From positions 1 to 64,000 of the forward strand of contig JAJPKB010000256.1 in the NCBI GenBank assembly GCA_021323915.1: a DNA stretch of 64,000 nt, in the 5' to 3' direction. Source of the stretch: Chloroflexota bacterium. Lineage in GTDB: Bacteria > Chloroflexota > UBA6077 > FW602-bin22 > CADDYW01. A model generated the notes under the pieces. That model worked only from the letters and a program-made list of their open reading frames with translations. It did no database searches and was not told the DNA's origin. Numbering within the stretch: the stretch's first letter is position 1; each line of letters starts with the position of its first letter. Of this stretch, positions 1-8,776 are shown in pieces. The position numbers were made by a program, and so were the translations under genes.

Positions 1-3
1 CCG

Positions 4-378
4 ATGTATTCAGACAGCCCGAAGGCGAAGCGCATCGAGTTCCGATGCCCGGATGCGACGTGCAACCCGTATCTGACGATGGCCGCGCTTTTGATGGCTG
101 GCCTCGATGGCATCCAGAACAAGATCGAGCCTCCGACGCCAATCGACAAGGATCTCTACGAGCTGGAACCGGAAGAGGCGGTGAAGATCAAGTCGACGCC
201 GGGCTCGCTTGGCGAGGTGCTCGAGGCCCTCGAGCAGGATCACGCCTTCCTGCTGAAGGGCGACGTGTTCACGCCCGACCTGATTCAGAATTACATCAGC
301 TACAAGCGCGAGCGCGAGGTCGATCCGGTCGCCCTTCGCCCGCATCCGTACGAGTTCCACCTCTATTACGACGCGTAG
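4..378 (+). CDS. glnA: Glutamine synthetase type I, C-terminal part (truncated by window start)
   Basis: Protein contains [28 protein letters not shown] and ends [10 protein letters not shown], typical of the bacterial GS C-terminal region; the 5' part lies outside the window. Confidence 0.9.
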   Translation: MYSDSPKAKRIEFRCPDATCNPYLTMAALLMAGLDGIQNKIEPPTPIDKDLYELEPEEAVKIKSTPGSLGEVLEALEQDHAFLLKGDVFTPDLIQNYISYKREREVDPVALRPHPYEFHLYYDA

Positions 379-411
379 TCGTCGGTCCTTCCTCGAACGC
401 GACGCGGTAAG

Positions 412-447
412 AGAGCCCCACCAGCACGGCGGGGCTCTTGCTTTTCA
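412..447 (+). terminator. Rho-independent-like terminator after glnA
   Basis: Inverted repeat agagcccc (412-419) / ggggctct (431-438), followed by tgcttttc. Confidence 0.7.
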
Positions 448-478
448 ACCTGCCTCTTTGTCGGCCGATCCAATCCTC

Positions 479-484
479 TATAAT
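479..484 (+). promoter_or_regulatory. Putative -10 box (TATAAT) upstream of the gamma-glutamyltransferase gene
   Basis: Exact TATAAT 26 nt before the ATG at 510; no clear -35 box. Confidence 0.4.
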
Positions 485-509
485 GGCTGACTGAGCGCCG
501 AGGAGGAGA

Positions 510-2195
510 ATGGCCATGGGATTGGGTCCGCACGGAAGACGTGGCGAAGCGCACCGTCCAGCTGTGACGGGGCGTCGGGGAATGGTGTGCGCCGGGCATC
601 CCCTGGCGGCCGAAGCGGGCATCGCGATTCTGCGGGACGGTGGGACCGCCGTGGACGCGGCGCTCGCGGTGGCTGCCGCGTTGAACGTTGTCGAGCCGAA
701 CATGTCCGGCGTCGGAGGCGATGGCTTCATCATGGTCTACGACGCGGCCGCGCGCCGGATTCAGGTCATAAACGCCACCGGACCGGCGCCCCGCCGGGCG
801 AGGCGCGAGGAATATCTGGCGACCGGCATTCCGATGAAGGGGATGCGCAGCGTGTCGGTGCCGGGTCTGGTCAGCGGTTGGCTCCAGGTTCACGCGCGGT
901 TTGGCCGCCGGCCATTAACCCAGGTGTTTGAACCGGCGATTGACCTCGCGTCGGAGGGGTTCCCGATCACCCCGAAGCTTGCCACGGCGATTTCGGACGA
1001 GGCCGCTTTCCGCGAGTTCCCGTCGTCACGCGCCATCTTTACCCGGGATGGCGAGCCGCTGGCCGCGGGGGACGTTCTCGTGCAGAAGGATTTGGCCGAC
1101 TCGCTGCTGGCGGTCGCCGAGGAGGGGGCGGAGGTCTTTTACCGAGGCCGGATCGCACGAGCGATCGCTCGCTGTTCCGAGCAATACGATGGCCTCCTCG
1201 GCGAAGACGATCTGGCCGGGTTTCACGCTCGCTGGCAGGAGCCGATTCAGGTTGACTACCGCGGCTACACGGTGTGCGAGGCGCCACCCAACTCGAGCGG
1301 CCACGTCCTGCTTCAGATGTTGAACCTGGTCGAGCCGTTCGACCTGGCCGGACTCGGCGTCAACAGCGCCGAGAGCGTTCACCTGATGGTCGAAGCCAAG
1401 AAGCTCGCCTTCGCCGACCGAGAAGCGTACCTCGCTGATCCGGACTTCGTCGAGGTACCGATCGACGGCCTGCTCTCAAAGGAGTACGCCCGTGAGCGCG
1501 GTCGCGCGATCGATCTCGGGCGCGCGGCACGGTCGGTCTCGGCCGGGAATCCCTGGCGCGATGGTTGGCCATCGCGCGCGCCACGCCTGGCGACCAGCCC
1601 GGATCGTGAGGATACCACCTGCTTCGTGGTGATGGATCGTTGGGGCAACGCGGTCTGTCAGCTGCAGAGCCTGCAATCCGGCTTCGGATCCGGACTCGTC
1701 GCGCCCGGGACCGGCATCCTGCTCAACAACCGCATGACCTACTGGCACCTGGATCCCGATCACGTGGATTGCCTGGCTCCCGGTAAGCGCGTGCGACACA
1801 CCATGAATCCGGTCATTGTGCTGCGTGATGGCCGTCCCGTCTTCGTCTTCGGGACGCCGGGCGCCGACACCCAGGTACAGAGCAACCTCCAGGTCTTGAC
1901 CCACGTGCTCGACGGCGGCTACGACGTGGTCGAAGCGGTCGAGGCTCCGCGCTGGCGCCACCTGCAGAACGGTACAGAATCAACGGTCCCGCACGAGTGC
2001 ATCGACGCGCTTCGGCTCGAAGAGCGCTTCCCGCAGACGGTCCGAGACCGGCTGGCAGCGCTGGGTCACCCGGTCGAGGTGATCGGTCCCTGGGCGGCGA
2101 CCGGAAGCATGATGATGATTCGGGCGAATCCCGAGACCGGCGCGCTCTTCGGCGGAAGCGACCCCCGCCGGGACGGCTACGCGATCGGATGGTAG
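510..2195 (+). CDS. ggt: Gamma-glutamyltransferase family protein
   Basis: GMVCAGHPLAAEAGIAILRDGGTAVDAALA near the N-terminus; autoprocessing-site-like DTTCFVVMDRWGNAV; GSGLVAPGTGILLNNRM; ends in GGSDPRRDGYAIGW. Confidence 0.9.
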   Translation: MAMGLGPHGRRGEAHRPAVTGRRGMVCAGHPLAAEAGIAILRDGGTAVDAALAVAAALNVVEPNMSGVGGDGFIMVYDAAARRIQVINATGPAPRRARREEYLATGIPMKGMRSVSVPGLVSGWLQVHARFGRRPLTQVFEPAIDLASEGFPITPKLATAISDEAAFREFPSSRAIFTRDGEPLAAGDVLVQKDLADSLLAVAEEGAEVFYRGRIARAIARCSEQYDGLLGEDDLAGFHARWQEPIQVDYRGYTVCEAPPNSSGHVLLQMLNLVEPFDLAGLGVNSAESVHLMVEAKKLAFADREAYLADPDFVEVPIDGLLSKEYARERGRAIDLGRAARSVSAGNPWRDGWPSRAPRLATSPDREDTTCFVVMDRWGNAVCQLQSLQSGFGSGLVAPGTGILLNNRMTYWHLDPDHVDCLAPGKRVRHTMNPVIVLRDGRPVFVFGTPGADTQVQSNLQVLTHVLDGGYDVVEAVEAPRWRHLQNGTESTVPHECIDALRLEERFPQTVRDRLAALGHPVEVIGPWAATGSMMMIRANPETGALFGGSDPRRDGYAIGW

Positions 2196-2220
2196 CGATG
2201 GTACAATATTATTCGATCAT

Positions 2221-3699
2221 ATGACAGGTGACCGGGGAGGGCTGGTGAATCCGCGGACGGTTCGGATCGCACTGTCTCAAATGAACGCCGTGGTCGGCGA
2301 CCTCGACGGGAACGTGGAGCACATCGCGTCCGACGTTTCCCGGGCGCGGGAGGTGGGCGCGGAGATCATCGTTTTTCCGGAGCTGGCGCTCACCGGCTAC
2401 CCTCCGGAGGATCTGTTGCTCAAGCCGCGCTTCATCGCCGACAACCTGAACCGTCTCGAACGGCTCGCCGGTCGTTGCGAGGGGATCACTGCCGTCGTGG
2501 GCTTCGTCGACGCTCGGACCGACATCTACAACGCCGCGGCGATCATCCACGACGGACGCGTCGCCGGCGTCTACCACAAGCGCTTCCTTCCCAACTACGG
2601 TGTATTCGACGAGGATCGGTACTTTCAAGTTGGCGAGGATGCCCCGATCTTCGAACTCGGCGACGTAACCTTCGGGGTCAACATCTGCGAGGATGTTTGG
2701 TACCCGACCGGACCGGCGGTCGCCCAGGTGCGGGCCGGCGCGGATTTGATCCTCAACCTGAACGCTTCGCCGTATCACCGCGGCAAGAAACAGATCCGGG
2801 AGGCGATGCTCGCCACCCGCGCGGCCGACAACGCCGCCGTGGTTGCTTACACGAATATGGTCGGCGGTCAAGATGAGCTCGTCTTCGACGGAAACGCGAT
2901 GGTGTTCGATGCTGAGGGCCGGTTGATCGCCGAAGGACCCCAGTTCGAAGAAGACCTGCTGGTGGTCGACCTGGACCTCGGCGCGGTGTTTCGACGGCGC
3001 CTCCACGATCCTCGGCGGCGCAAGGAGCGCCTTGCCATGGCCGACGACGGGCTTCTGACGCCGCGGGTCTCCCTCGCGCGGTCTCGCCCGGAAGCGCCGC
3101 CGCTGCCGGTACAAGACGTTCGCCCGCTTGACCCGACCGCCGAGGTTTACGCGGCGCTCGTGCTCGGGACCCGTGATTACGTCCGAAAGAACGGCTTTCG
3201 CGGAGCGCTGATCGCGCTTTCGGGCGGGATCGACAGCAGCGTGGTGGCGGTGGTCGCGGCGGATGCCCTCGGACCGGACAACGTGGTCGGGGTATCGATG
3301 CCGTCGCGGTATTCGTCGGTGGGCTCGAAGGACGACGCGCGTGACCTGGCAAGCAATCTCGGCATTGATTACTGGACCATCCCAATCGAGCCGGCGCACC
3401 AGGCAATGACCGAGATGTTGGCCGAGCGTTTCGCCGGAACGTCGCCGGGCATCGCCGAGGAGAACGTTCAGACCCGCCTGCGCGGCTTGATTCTCATGAC
3501 GATCTCGAACAAGTTCGGCTGGCTGGTGCTGACGACCGGGAACAAGAGCGAGATGGCCACCGGCTACGCGACGCTGTACGGCGACATGGCCGGCGGATTC
3601 GCCGTCCTCAAGGACGTTCCGAAGATGCTCGTGTACGAGCTCGCGAAGTGGAGGAACGCCCAGAGCGACCGACCGGTCATCCCCCTGGCCTCGATCTAA
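2221..3699 (+). CDS. nadE: Glutamine-dependent NAD+ synthetase, interrupted by an in-frame TAA
   Basis: N-terminal nitrilase domain (FPELALTGYPPEDLLLK, NICEDVWYP) and C-terminal synthetase domain (LSGGIDSSVVAVVA, TTGNKSEMATGYATLYGDMAGGFAVLKDVPK). ORF stops at 3697-3699 before the expected KxPSAELRPxQxDxDSLPPY segment. Confidence 0.85.
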   Translation: MTGDRGGLVNPRTVRIALSQMNAVVGDLDGNVEHIASDVSRAREVGAEIIVFPELALTGYPPEDLLLKPRFIADNLNRLERLAGRCEGITAVVGFVDARTDIYNAAAIIHDGRVAGVYHKRFLPNYGVFDEDRYFQVGEDAPIFELGDVTFGVNICEDVWYPTGPAVAQVRAGADLILNLNASPYHRGKKQIREAMLATRAADNAAVVAYTNMVGGQDELVFDGNAMVFDAEGRLIAEGPQFEEDLLVVDLDLGAVFRRRLHDPRRRKERLAMADDGLLTPRVSLARSRPEAPPLPVQDVRPLDPTAEVYAALVLGTRDYVRKNGFRGALIALSGGIDSSVVAVVAADALGPDNVVGVSMPSRYSSVGSKDDARDLASNLGIDYWTIPIEPAHQAMTEMLAERFAGTSPGIAEENVQTRLRGLILMTISNKFGWLVLTTGNKSEMATGYATLYGDMAGGFAVLKDVPKMLVYELAKWRNAQSDRPVIPLASI

Positions 3700-3981
3700 A
3701 AAGAGCCGAGCGCCGAGCTGCGACCAAACCAACGCGACGTCGACAGCTTGCCGCCCTATCCGATTCTCGATCCAATTCTTCAGGCCTACGTCGAGGAAGA
3801 CCGAAGCCTCGAGGAGATCGTCGCGATGGGGTACGACGAGGCGACGGTTCGGAAGTCAATTCAGCTGGTGGACCGCAGCGAGTACAAACGCCGTCAGGCC
3901 GCGCCAGGGGTCAAGATCACGCCTCGTGCCTTCGGTCGAGATCGCCGGCTGCCGATCACCAACCGGTATCGAGGCGCCTGA
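3700..3981 (+). pseudogene. nadE: Remaining C-terminal segment of NAD+ synthetase, same frame, after the TAA at 3697-3699
   Basis: The same reading frame continues [93 protein letters not shown], the standard NadE C-terminus. Confidence 0.7.
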
Positions 3982-4100
3982 TCCCCCATTCCATTAATGC
4001 AATCAGCCAGGGCGATCAGCCGGCGAGCGTCCAGTCCCCCCTCCCTTTGGGAGAGGGAGGAGCACGCCGGGTCGCCGGTTGAATCACCCGTCCGTTTGCT

Positions 4101-4394
4101 CTACTCTTTCCAGAGCTCCCACCAGGCGCTGGAACGGGGCGGACGCGCGGTCGTCACCGAAACGCCGACGCCAAGTCCGACCAGGAGCGGGAACAGCGCA
4201 ATCTGCCAGAGGCCAGCCAGCCCCAGCAGGTCCAGAGCTCGCTCGGCGACGATCGCGACGATGACGATTCCGACGATGACCGTCCAGAACGAAAAGGCGA
4301 GACGCCGCCGAATCCACAGCCAGCGGCCGCACCCGTAACCCACCAGGATTCCCAGCACCACCGCCGCGATTCGCCAGGAGTCAGCGCCGCTCAC
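4101..4394 (-). CDS. Small hypothetical membrane protein
   Basis: 97 aa with several hydrophobic segments (AAVVLGILVGYGCG, FWTVIVGIVIVAIVA, IALFPLLVGLGVGVSV). Confidence 0.5.
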   Translation of the reverse strand: MSGADSWRIAAVVLGILVGYGCGRWLWIRRRLAFSFWTVIVGIVIVAIVAERALDLLGLAGLWQIALFPLLVGLGVGVSVTTARPPRSSAWWELWKE

Positions 4395-4514
4395 CTGCTG
4401 GAACCTGACTCACGCGTCGGACTTTCTTCGAGCGAGGGCCTCGGGAACGTGGAGCACGAGGAGCCGCCGGTGACCGCCGGGCGGGGCGGACGAACGCGAT
4501 CAAGGTCGGGCACG

Positions 4515-4979
4515 TTAGCCCTCCGGCTTGCGCGACGAGCCGCTGGCGCAGGTCGGGCAGACGCCGTCGAAATGAATTCGCGGTTGCAGGTCGCCGAAGG
4601 CGGTGGACGTTCGCGCCGCTTCGACGAAGCGCTCCAGCCCGTCGAGATCGAGGTCGGCAACTCGCCCGCAGACCCGGCAAATGACGTGTGGATGAGCGCC
4701 CGGGCGGCGAACATCGTACCGAGTACACCCCTCGCTCAGGTCGAGGGTGAGCGCCTCTCCAAGCTCGACCAGCATGTCGAGGGTGTTGTAAACCGTGGCG
4801 AGGCTGACCGTCGGGTATTCGGCGCGCAGCCGAGCGAAGATCTGGTCCGCGCTCGGATGGGAATCGTCGCGGGAGAGGAGGTGGACCAATGCCAGACGCT
4901 GAGGAGTAAGACGATATCCCGCGGCTTGCAAGCGAGCCACGAGCTCAACATCCCGGGAGGTTTGCGCTGAGTTTGCCAT
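4515..4979 (-). CDS. Fur/PerR family transcriptional regulator
   Basis: RLTPQRLALVHLL, HPSADQIFARLR, SLATVYNTLDMLVE, HPHVICRVCG and CPTC (paired CxxC), as in the Fur family. Confidence 0.9.
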   Translation of the reverse strand: MANSAQTSRDVELVARLQAAGYRLTPQRLALVHLLSRDDSHPSADQIFARLRAEYPTVSLATVYNTLDMLVELGEALTLDLSEGCTRYDVRRPGAHPHVICRVCGRVADLDLDGLERFVEAARTSTAFGDLQPRIHFDGVCPTCASGSSRKPEG

Positions 4980-5014
4980 TGGAAGGGCTGCTCTTACTTG
5001 ATAATCGTCCTAAA

Positions 5015-5029
5015 CAATAATTATTCTAG
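5015..5029 (-). promoter_or_regulatory. Putative Per/Fur-box upstream of the Fur-family gene
   Basis: Minus-strand CTAGAATAATTATTG matches 10-11 of 14 defined positions of the Per-box TTATAATnATTATAA; it sits about 36 nt upstream of the regulator start in an AT-rich patch. Confidence 0.5.
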
Positions 5030-5216
5030 GCGCCGATTTGCACCCTGTCAACGCCCACGGACCCGAATTCAATAATCTGACCAAAGATGACCTTAGATTA
5101 GGGTAACCGAAGGTGCTTCTGGGCATTCGACAGGTATCGCCGAACGGTCATCGGGCCGGGTTGGATTCGATTCCGACGACCGTTGGATCCACCGGGGACG
5201 GGCGCGCCGCGGGTGC

Positions 5217-6053
5217 CTATGCGGACGGCTTCGTCGTGCCAGCTCGCTCGAACGTCTCCGGCGTGACGATGGGGCGGAGCTCGGCGCACGGCGCCCGTCC
5301 CTGGACCAGAAGCCCTCCGTCGACTTCAAACAGCTGGCCGGTCACGTAGGCCGCGTCGTCGGCGGCAAAAAAGACCGCCGCCCAGGCCACGTCGGCGGGA
5401 TAGCCTTCTCGTCCCAGCGGGATCACGCCGCGGCGCCGATTCTTCTCCGCTTCGCTCAGATCCTCCCAGTTGTCCACCGCGATGAGGCCCGGTCGAATCG
5501 CGTTGACGCGGATCCCCCACGGCGCGAGATCGACGGCGACGGCCTTGGTAAAGCTGTCCATCGCGCCCTTGACCGAGTCGTAGGCGATCGTGTAGCGATG
5601 GGCGCGCGAGGCGCCGTTGCTGCTGATGTTGATGATCGACCCACGGCGGCGCGGCGCCATGATCTGGACCGCTCGGTAGGTGCAGTAGAACAGCGCGCCC
5701 AGGTTAGCGACGACGTACGCGTCCCAGCCGTCCGGGGTCATCGACAGGAACGGCCCGCTCTCGCCTCGGTGAACCGGCGTTTGCGCATTGTTCACCAGGA
5801 TGTCGACGGTTCCGAAGGCTTCGATCGTCTGGTCGAAGAGACGGTCGACGTCCTGCCGTACGGTCACGTCTCCCACGACGGCGATCACCGGCGCGCCGGC
5901 GTCGCGGATTTCCGCCGCCGTGCGCTCGACTGCTTCACGTCCACGGCCGTTGACCACGATCTTCGCGCCCTCGCGCGCGAACCGATGGGCGATTCCTCGT
6001 CCAATCCCCTTGCTCGATCCGGTGATGACGGCGACCTTATCGCGCAGCAACAT
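5217..6053 (-). CDS. SDR family oxidoreductase
   Basis: VAVITGSSKGIGRGIAHRFA, NNAQT, YDSVKGAMDSF, VNAIRPGLI, TGQLFEVDGG. GGAGCC precedes the ATG at 6053. Confidence 0.88.
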   Translation of the reverse strand: MLLRDKVAVITGSSKGIGRGIAHRFAREGAKIVVNGRGREAVERTAAEIRDAGAPVIAVVGDVTVRQDVDRLFDQTIEAFGTVDILVNNAQTPVHRGESGPFLSMTPDGWDAYVVANLGALFYCTYRAVQIMAPRRRGSIINISSNGASRAHRYTIAYDSVKGAMDSFTKAVAVDLAPWGIRVNAIRPGLIAVDNWEDLSEAEKNRRRGVIPLGREGYPADVAWAAVFFAADDAAYVTGQLFEVDGGLLVQGRAPCAELRPIVTPETFERAGTTKPSA

Positions 6054-6138
6054 GCTGGCTCCTCCCATTTTCGTGCTGCCGCTAACCTATCATGGGATCC
6101 ACGTTCGGGGCAATCGAATCAACCCGGATCGGGGTCGC

Positions 6139-6160
6139 GGGCAGGCACCCGTGCCTGCCC
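6139..6160. repeat. Intergenic palindrome GGGCAGGCACCCGTGCCTGCCC
   Basis: Perfect 10-bp arms (6139-6148 / 6151-6160) with a 2-nt spacer, between two minus-strand genes. Confidence 0.7.
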
Positions 6161-6198
6161 CCACGAAGACGATCACCGGCCGGATCCAACGCCCAGGG

Positions 6199-7104
6199 TT
6201 AGTAGCCGAACACGATGGTGACCTGCGCGGTCACCGCCTGTTGTCCTGGCTCGATCGGTACCGAGGGCGCGGCCGCCGAGGCGGTTGCCGCGGAGGCGGC
6301 AAAGGGACGCGGGATGACCACCTGACCCTCGGTCACCGACTCGACCCCGGTGACTTGTAATCCTAGCGCACTGGCGAGCGCCTGGGCTTTCGATTTGGCA
6401 TCGGCGGCGGCGGCCGCGAGCGCCTGGTTTCGTAGCCCGGTCTGGTCCTTGAACGTGAATTGTACGCTGGTCGACGTGTTCGCGCCGGCCTTCACCGCCG
6501 CGTCCAGGACCGTTCCGGTCTGGTCGATATTCTCGACGGTCACCATTACGTTGTTCGAGGCGTTGTAACCCGACACGGTGTTGTTCCGATCGATGATCGG
6601 GTAAAGCGAGACTCCAGTGGTTCGGATATCCTTGTCGGGAATGTTGAGCGCTTTGATCGCGTTAAGAACCGACTGCATCGTGGTGTTGTTCGTCGCCTGC
6701 GCCTCCTGGGCGGTCGCCGCTCGAGTTTGGACGCCCACTTCGACGATAGCCTCGTCGGGTCGTGCCTCGATTTCTCCGTTGCCGGTCACCTGGATGCCAC
6801 GCGGAGCGCTTGACGCGACCGGAGGCTGGCTCACGATCGCCGCGCTAACGCGCGCCGGGGCGGCGGAGGGAACGCCGACCGCGGTAATCGGGGCCGGTTG
6901 CGCTTGAACCACCGGAGCGGGACCCGCGACGGCCACGCGCGCGGCTCCCGAGGATCCATTGACCGCGGCGGCGGGCGTTGGGGTGGTCGCCGCGCGGAGC
7001 GTCAGGCTATCCGGTCCACACCCGACCAAGCCAACGGCGAAAAGGAGCGCTCCCATGGCGGTTCCGATAAAGGCGAGCGAATGACGCGACTTCGTTTTCA
7101 TCAT
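6199..7104 (-). CDS. SIMPL domain (DUF541) lipoprotein
   Basis: Signal peptide with lipobox LVGC; QVTGNGEIEARPDEAIVEVGVQTRAATAQEAQATNNTTMQSVLNAIK is typical of SIMPL/DUF541. Confidence 0.85.
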   Translation of the reverse strand: MMKTKSRHSLAFIGTAMGALLFAVGLVGCGPDSLTLRAATTPTPAAAVNGSSGAARVAVAGPAPVVQAQPAPITAVGVPSAAPARVSAAIVSQPPVASSAPRGIQVTGNGEIEARPDEAIVEVGVQTRAATAQEAQATNNTTMQSVLNAIKALNIPDKDIRTTGVSLYPIIDRNNTVSGYNASNNVMVTVENIDQTGTVLDAAVKAGANTSTSVQFTFKDQTGLRNQALAAAAADAKSKAQALASALGLQVTGVESVTEGQVVIPRPFAASAATASAAAPSVPIEPGQQAVTAQVTIVFGY

Positions 7105-7577
7105 TTCCCAGTCCTTGTCTGTCGTTCTCGTGCGCGCTGACCATCCGATGCTCATCGCGAGATGGCGCCTCGTTCGTCGCCCCGGCGACCGTCCGCCGCC
7201 GACGCGGTGGTCGTATACTTAACGAGGAGGTACCGTCGGTTGTTCCCGTCAGGCTCTAACGCGCTTCCAAGCCTTTCGATGGGTACTCTAGCCGAGCATT
7301 AATTCGGGGCGTGCTAGACTTCGTTCGCACATAGCGGCTTTCGACGGGTTTCAAGCTAATGACACGGCGATTCCGAGGCTCGCCGCAAGGTTGGGCATCA
7401 CGGCGAACGCTCCGGGCCGGTGTCTGCTACGGTTGGCGGGTTCCCCCTCGCTCGATCACGAGAAAGCCGCTGTGTTCTTCTTACGGACGTATGCGCTCCG
7501 TGGCCGGTCTAATGCCCTATCGACGGCCGGCTACCCGTGCGAGACGTTAGTTTCGGCGCGGCGACGAGAGGAACGGG

Positions 7578-8153
7578 ATGATCTTAAGCGACCGATCGAT
7601 TCGCGAGGCGATCGAGTCTGGACGACTGGGTGTCCAACCCTACGATCCATCCTTGATCCAGCCGGCGAGTTTGGACGTTCGTCTAGATAACAAATTTCTG
7701 GTTTTTCGTAATACCAAGCGCCCGTTCATCGACGTGAAGGAGCCAGCCGACGACCTCATGGAGATGATCGAGGTAGCGCCGAACGAGCCGATGTATCTTC
7801 ATCCGCGCGAATTCATTCTCGCGAGCACCGTCGAGCGCGTTCGTCTTCCCAGCGACCTCGTCGCCCGCCTCGAGGGCCGAAGCTCGCTCGGAAGGCTGGG
7901 AATCGTCATTCACAGCACGGCCGGCTTCATCGATCCATGCTTCGACGGCAACGTGACGCTGGAGATCAGCAACATGGCGAGCATGCCGGTCACCCTGTAT
8001 CCCGGCATGCGCATCGGTCAGCTCAGCTTTGTCCAGATGACGACGCCGGCCGAGCGGCCGTATGGCCCGGCCCGGGGAAGCAAGTACGGCGGACAGACGC
8101 TTCCGACCGCCAGCCGCCTTTACCTGGATTTTCAGAACGAGCGTCGGTCGTGA
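7578..8153 (+). CDS. dcd: dCTP deaminase
   Basis: MILSDRSIREAI, IQPASLDVRLDNKFLVF, LEGRSSLGRLGIVIHSTAGFIDPCFDGNVTLEISN, GSKYGGQ. Confidence 0.93.
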   Translation: MILSDRSIREAIESGRLGVQPYDPSLIQPASLDVRLDNKFLVFRNTKRPFIDVKEPADDLMEMIEVAPNEPMYLHPREFILASTVERVRLPSDLVARLEGRSSLGRLGIVIHSTAGFIDPCFDGNVTLEISNMASMPVTLYPGMRIGQLSFVQMTTPAERPYGPARGSKYGGQTLPTASRLYLDFQNERRS

Positions 8154-8776
8154 GCGTCGCTCGGTCGGCTGACGAATCGCTGATCGTCGTTCCCGCCGAT
8201 CATCTTCGCGCGACCGACCTTGGCCAGGGGTTCGTTCCGTCAGCTGAGCCGTTTCTGACGGCCGCGCTAGGTCCGGGACTCGCCCGGATCATGCTCCGCT
8301 CGTCGGCGGAAACGGATCCACGGTTCAAGCAGATCGTCGGCTACGTCATCCTCAGGTACGCCGATCAGGTCTTCCACTATCGACGATCGGGCAGCGTGGG
8401 CGAGAGACGGCTGGCGGGGCTGCGCTCGCTCGGCGTCGGCGGCCATTTGAACGCCGACGACGTAGCTGGTGACCTCGATCTGGAGAGCATCCGTCGGGCG
8501 ATTCGGCGAGAGCTGAGCGAGGAAGTAACGCTGTCGGAGCAACCGCGGCTGCGCTTCGTCGGCGTTATCAACGACGATTCCACCGAGGTTGGGAAAGTTC
8601 ACCTCGGGGTGGTGGCGGTCGCGGAGCTGGAAAGCCCGGAGGCGACCCTCCGCGACCCGACGCTGCTCGACGGACAGTTTGACCCGGTCGCCCACCTGAT
8701 CGAGCAAGCCGAGGCATTCGAGAACTGGTCTCGGCTGTGCTTCGCGGCGCTCCTCAGTCCCCGGGAAACTTCTTGA
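8150..8776 (+). CDS. NUDIX-like / predicted phosphoesterase family protein
   Basis: GTG start overlaps the dcd stop; GGHLNADD...RAIRRELSEEVTL resembles a diverged Nudix box (GX5EX7REUXEEXGU). Confidence 0.6.
   Translation: MSVARSADESLIVVPADHLRATDLGQGFVPSAEPFLTAALGPGLARIMLRSSAETDPRFKQIVGYVILRYADQVFHYRRSGSVGERRLAGLRSLGVGGHLNADDVAGDLDLESIRRAIRRELSEEVTLSEQPRLRFVGVINDDSTEVGKVHLGVVAVAELESPEATLRDPTLLDGQFDPVAHLIEQAEAFENWSRLCFAALLSPRETS

Noticed and set aside
2209-3732. 507-aa minus-strand ORF
   Set aside because: Lies antisense to the clearly identified nadE; high-GC shadow ORF with no recognizable domain.
7310-7480. Possible tmRNA (ttcgacggg motif followed by an ANDTAIPRLAAR-like reading frame)
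   Set aside because: No tag ending in ALAA-stop and no tRNA-like 3' end with a proper T-loop and CCA; left only as an unspecified ncRNA candidate.
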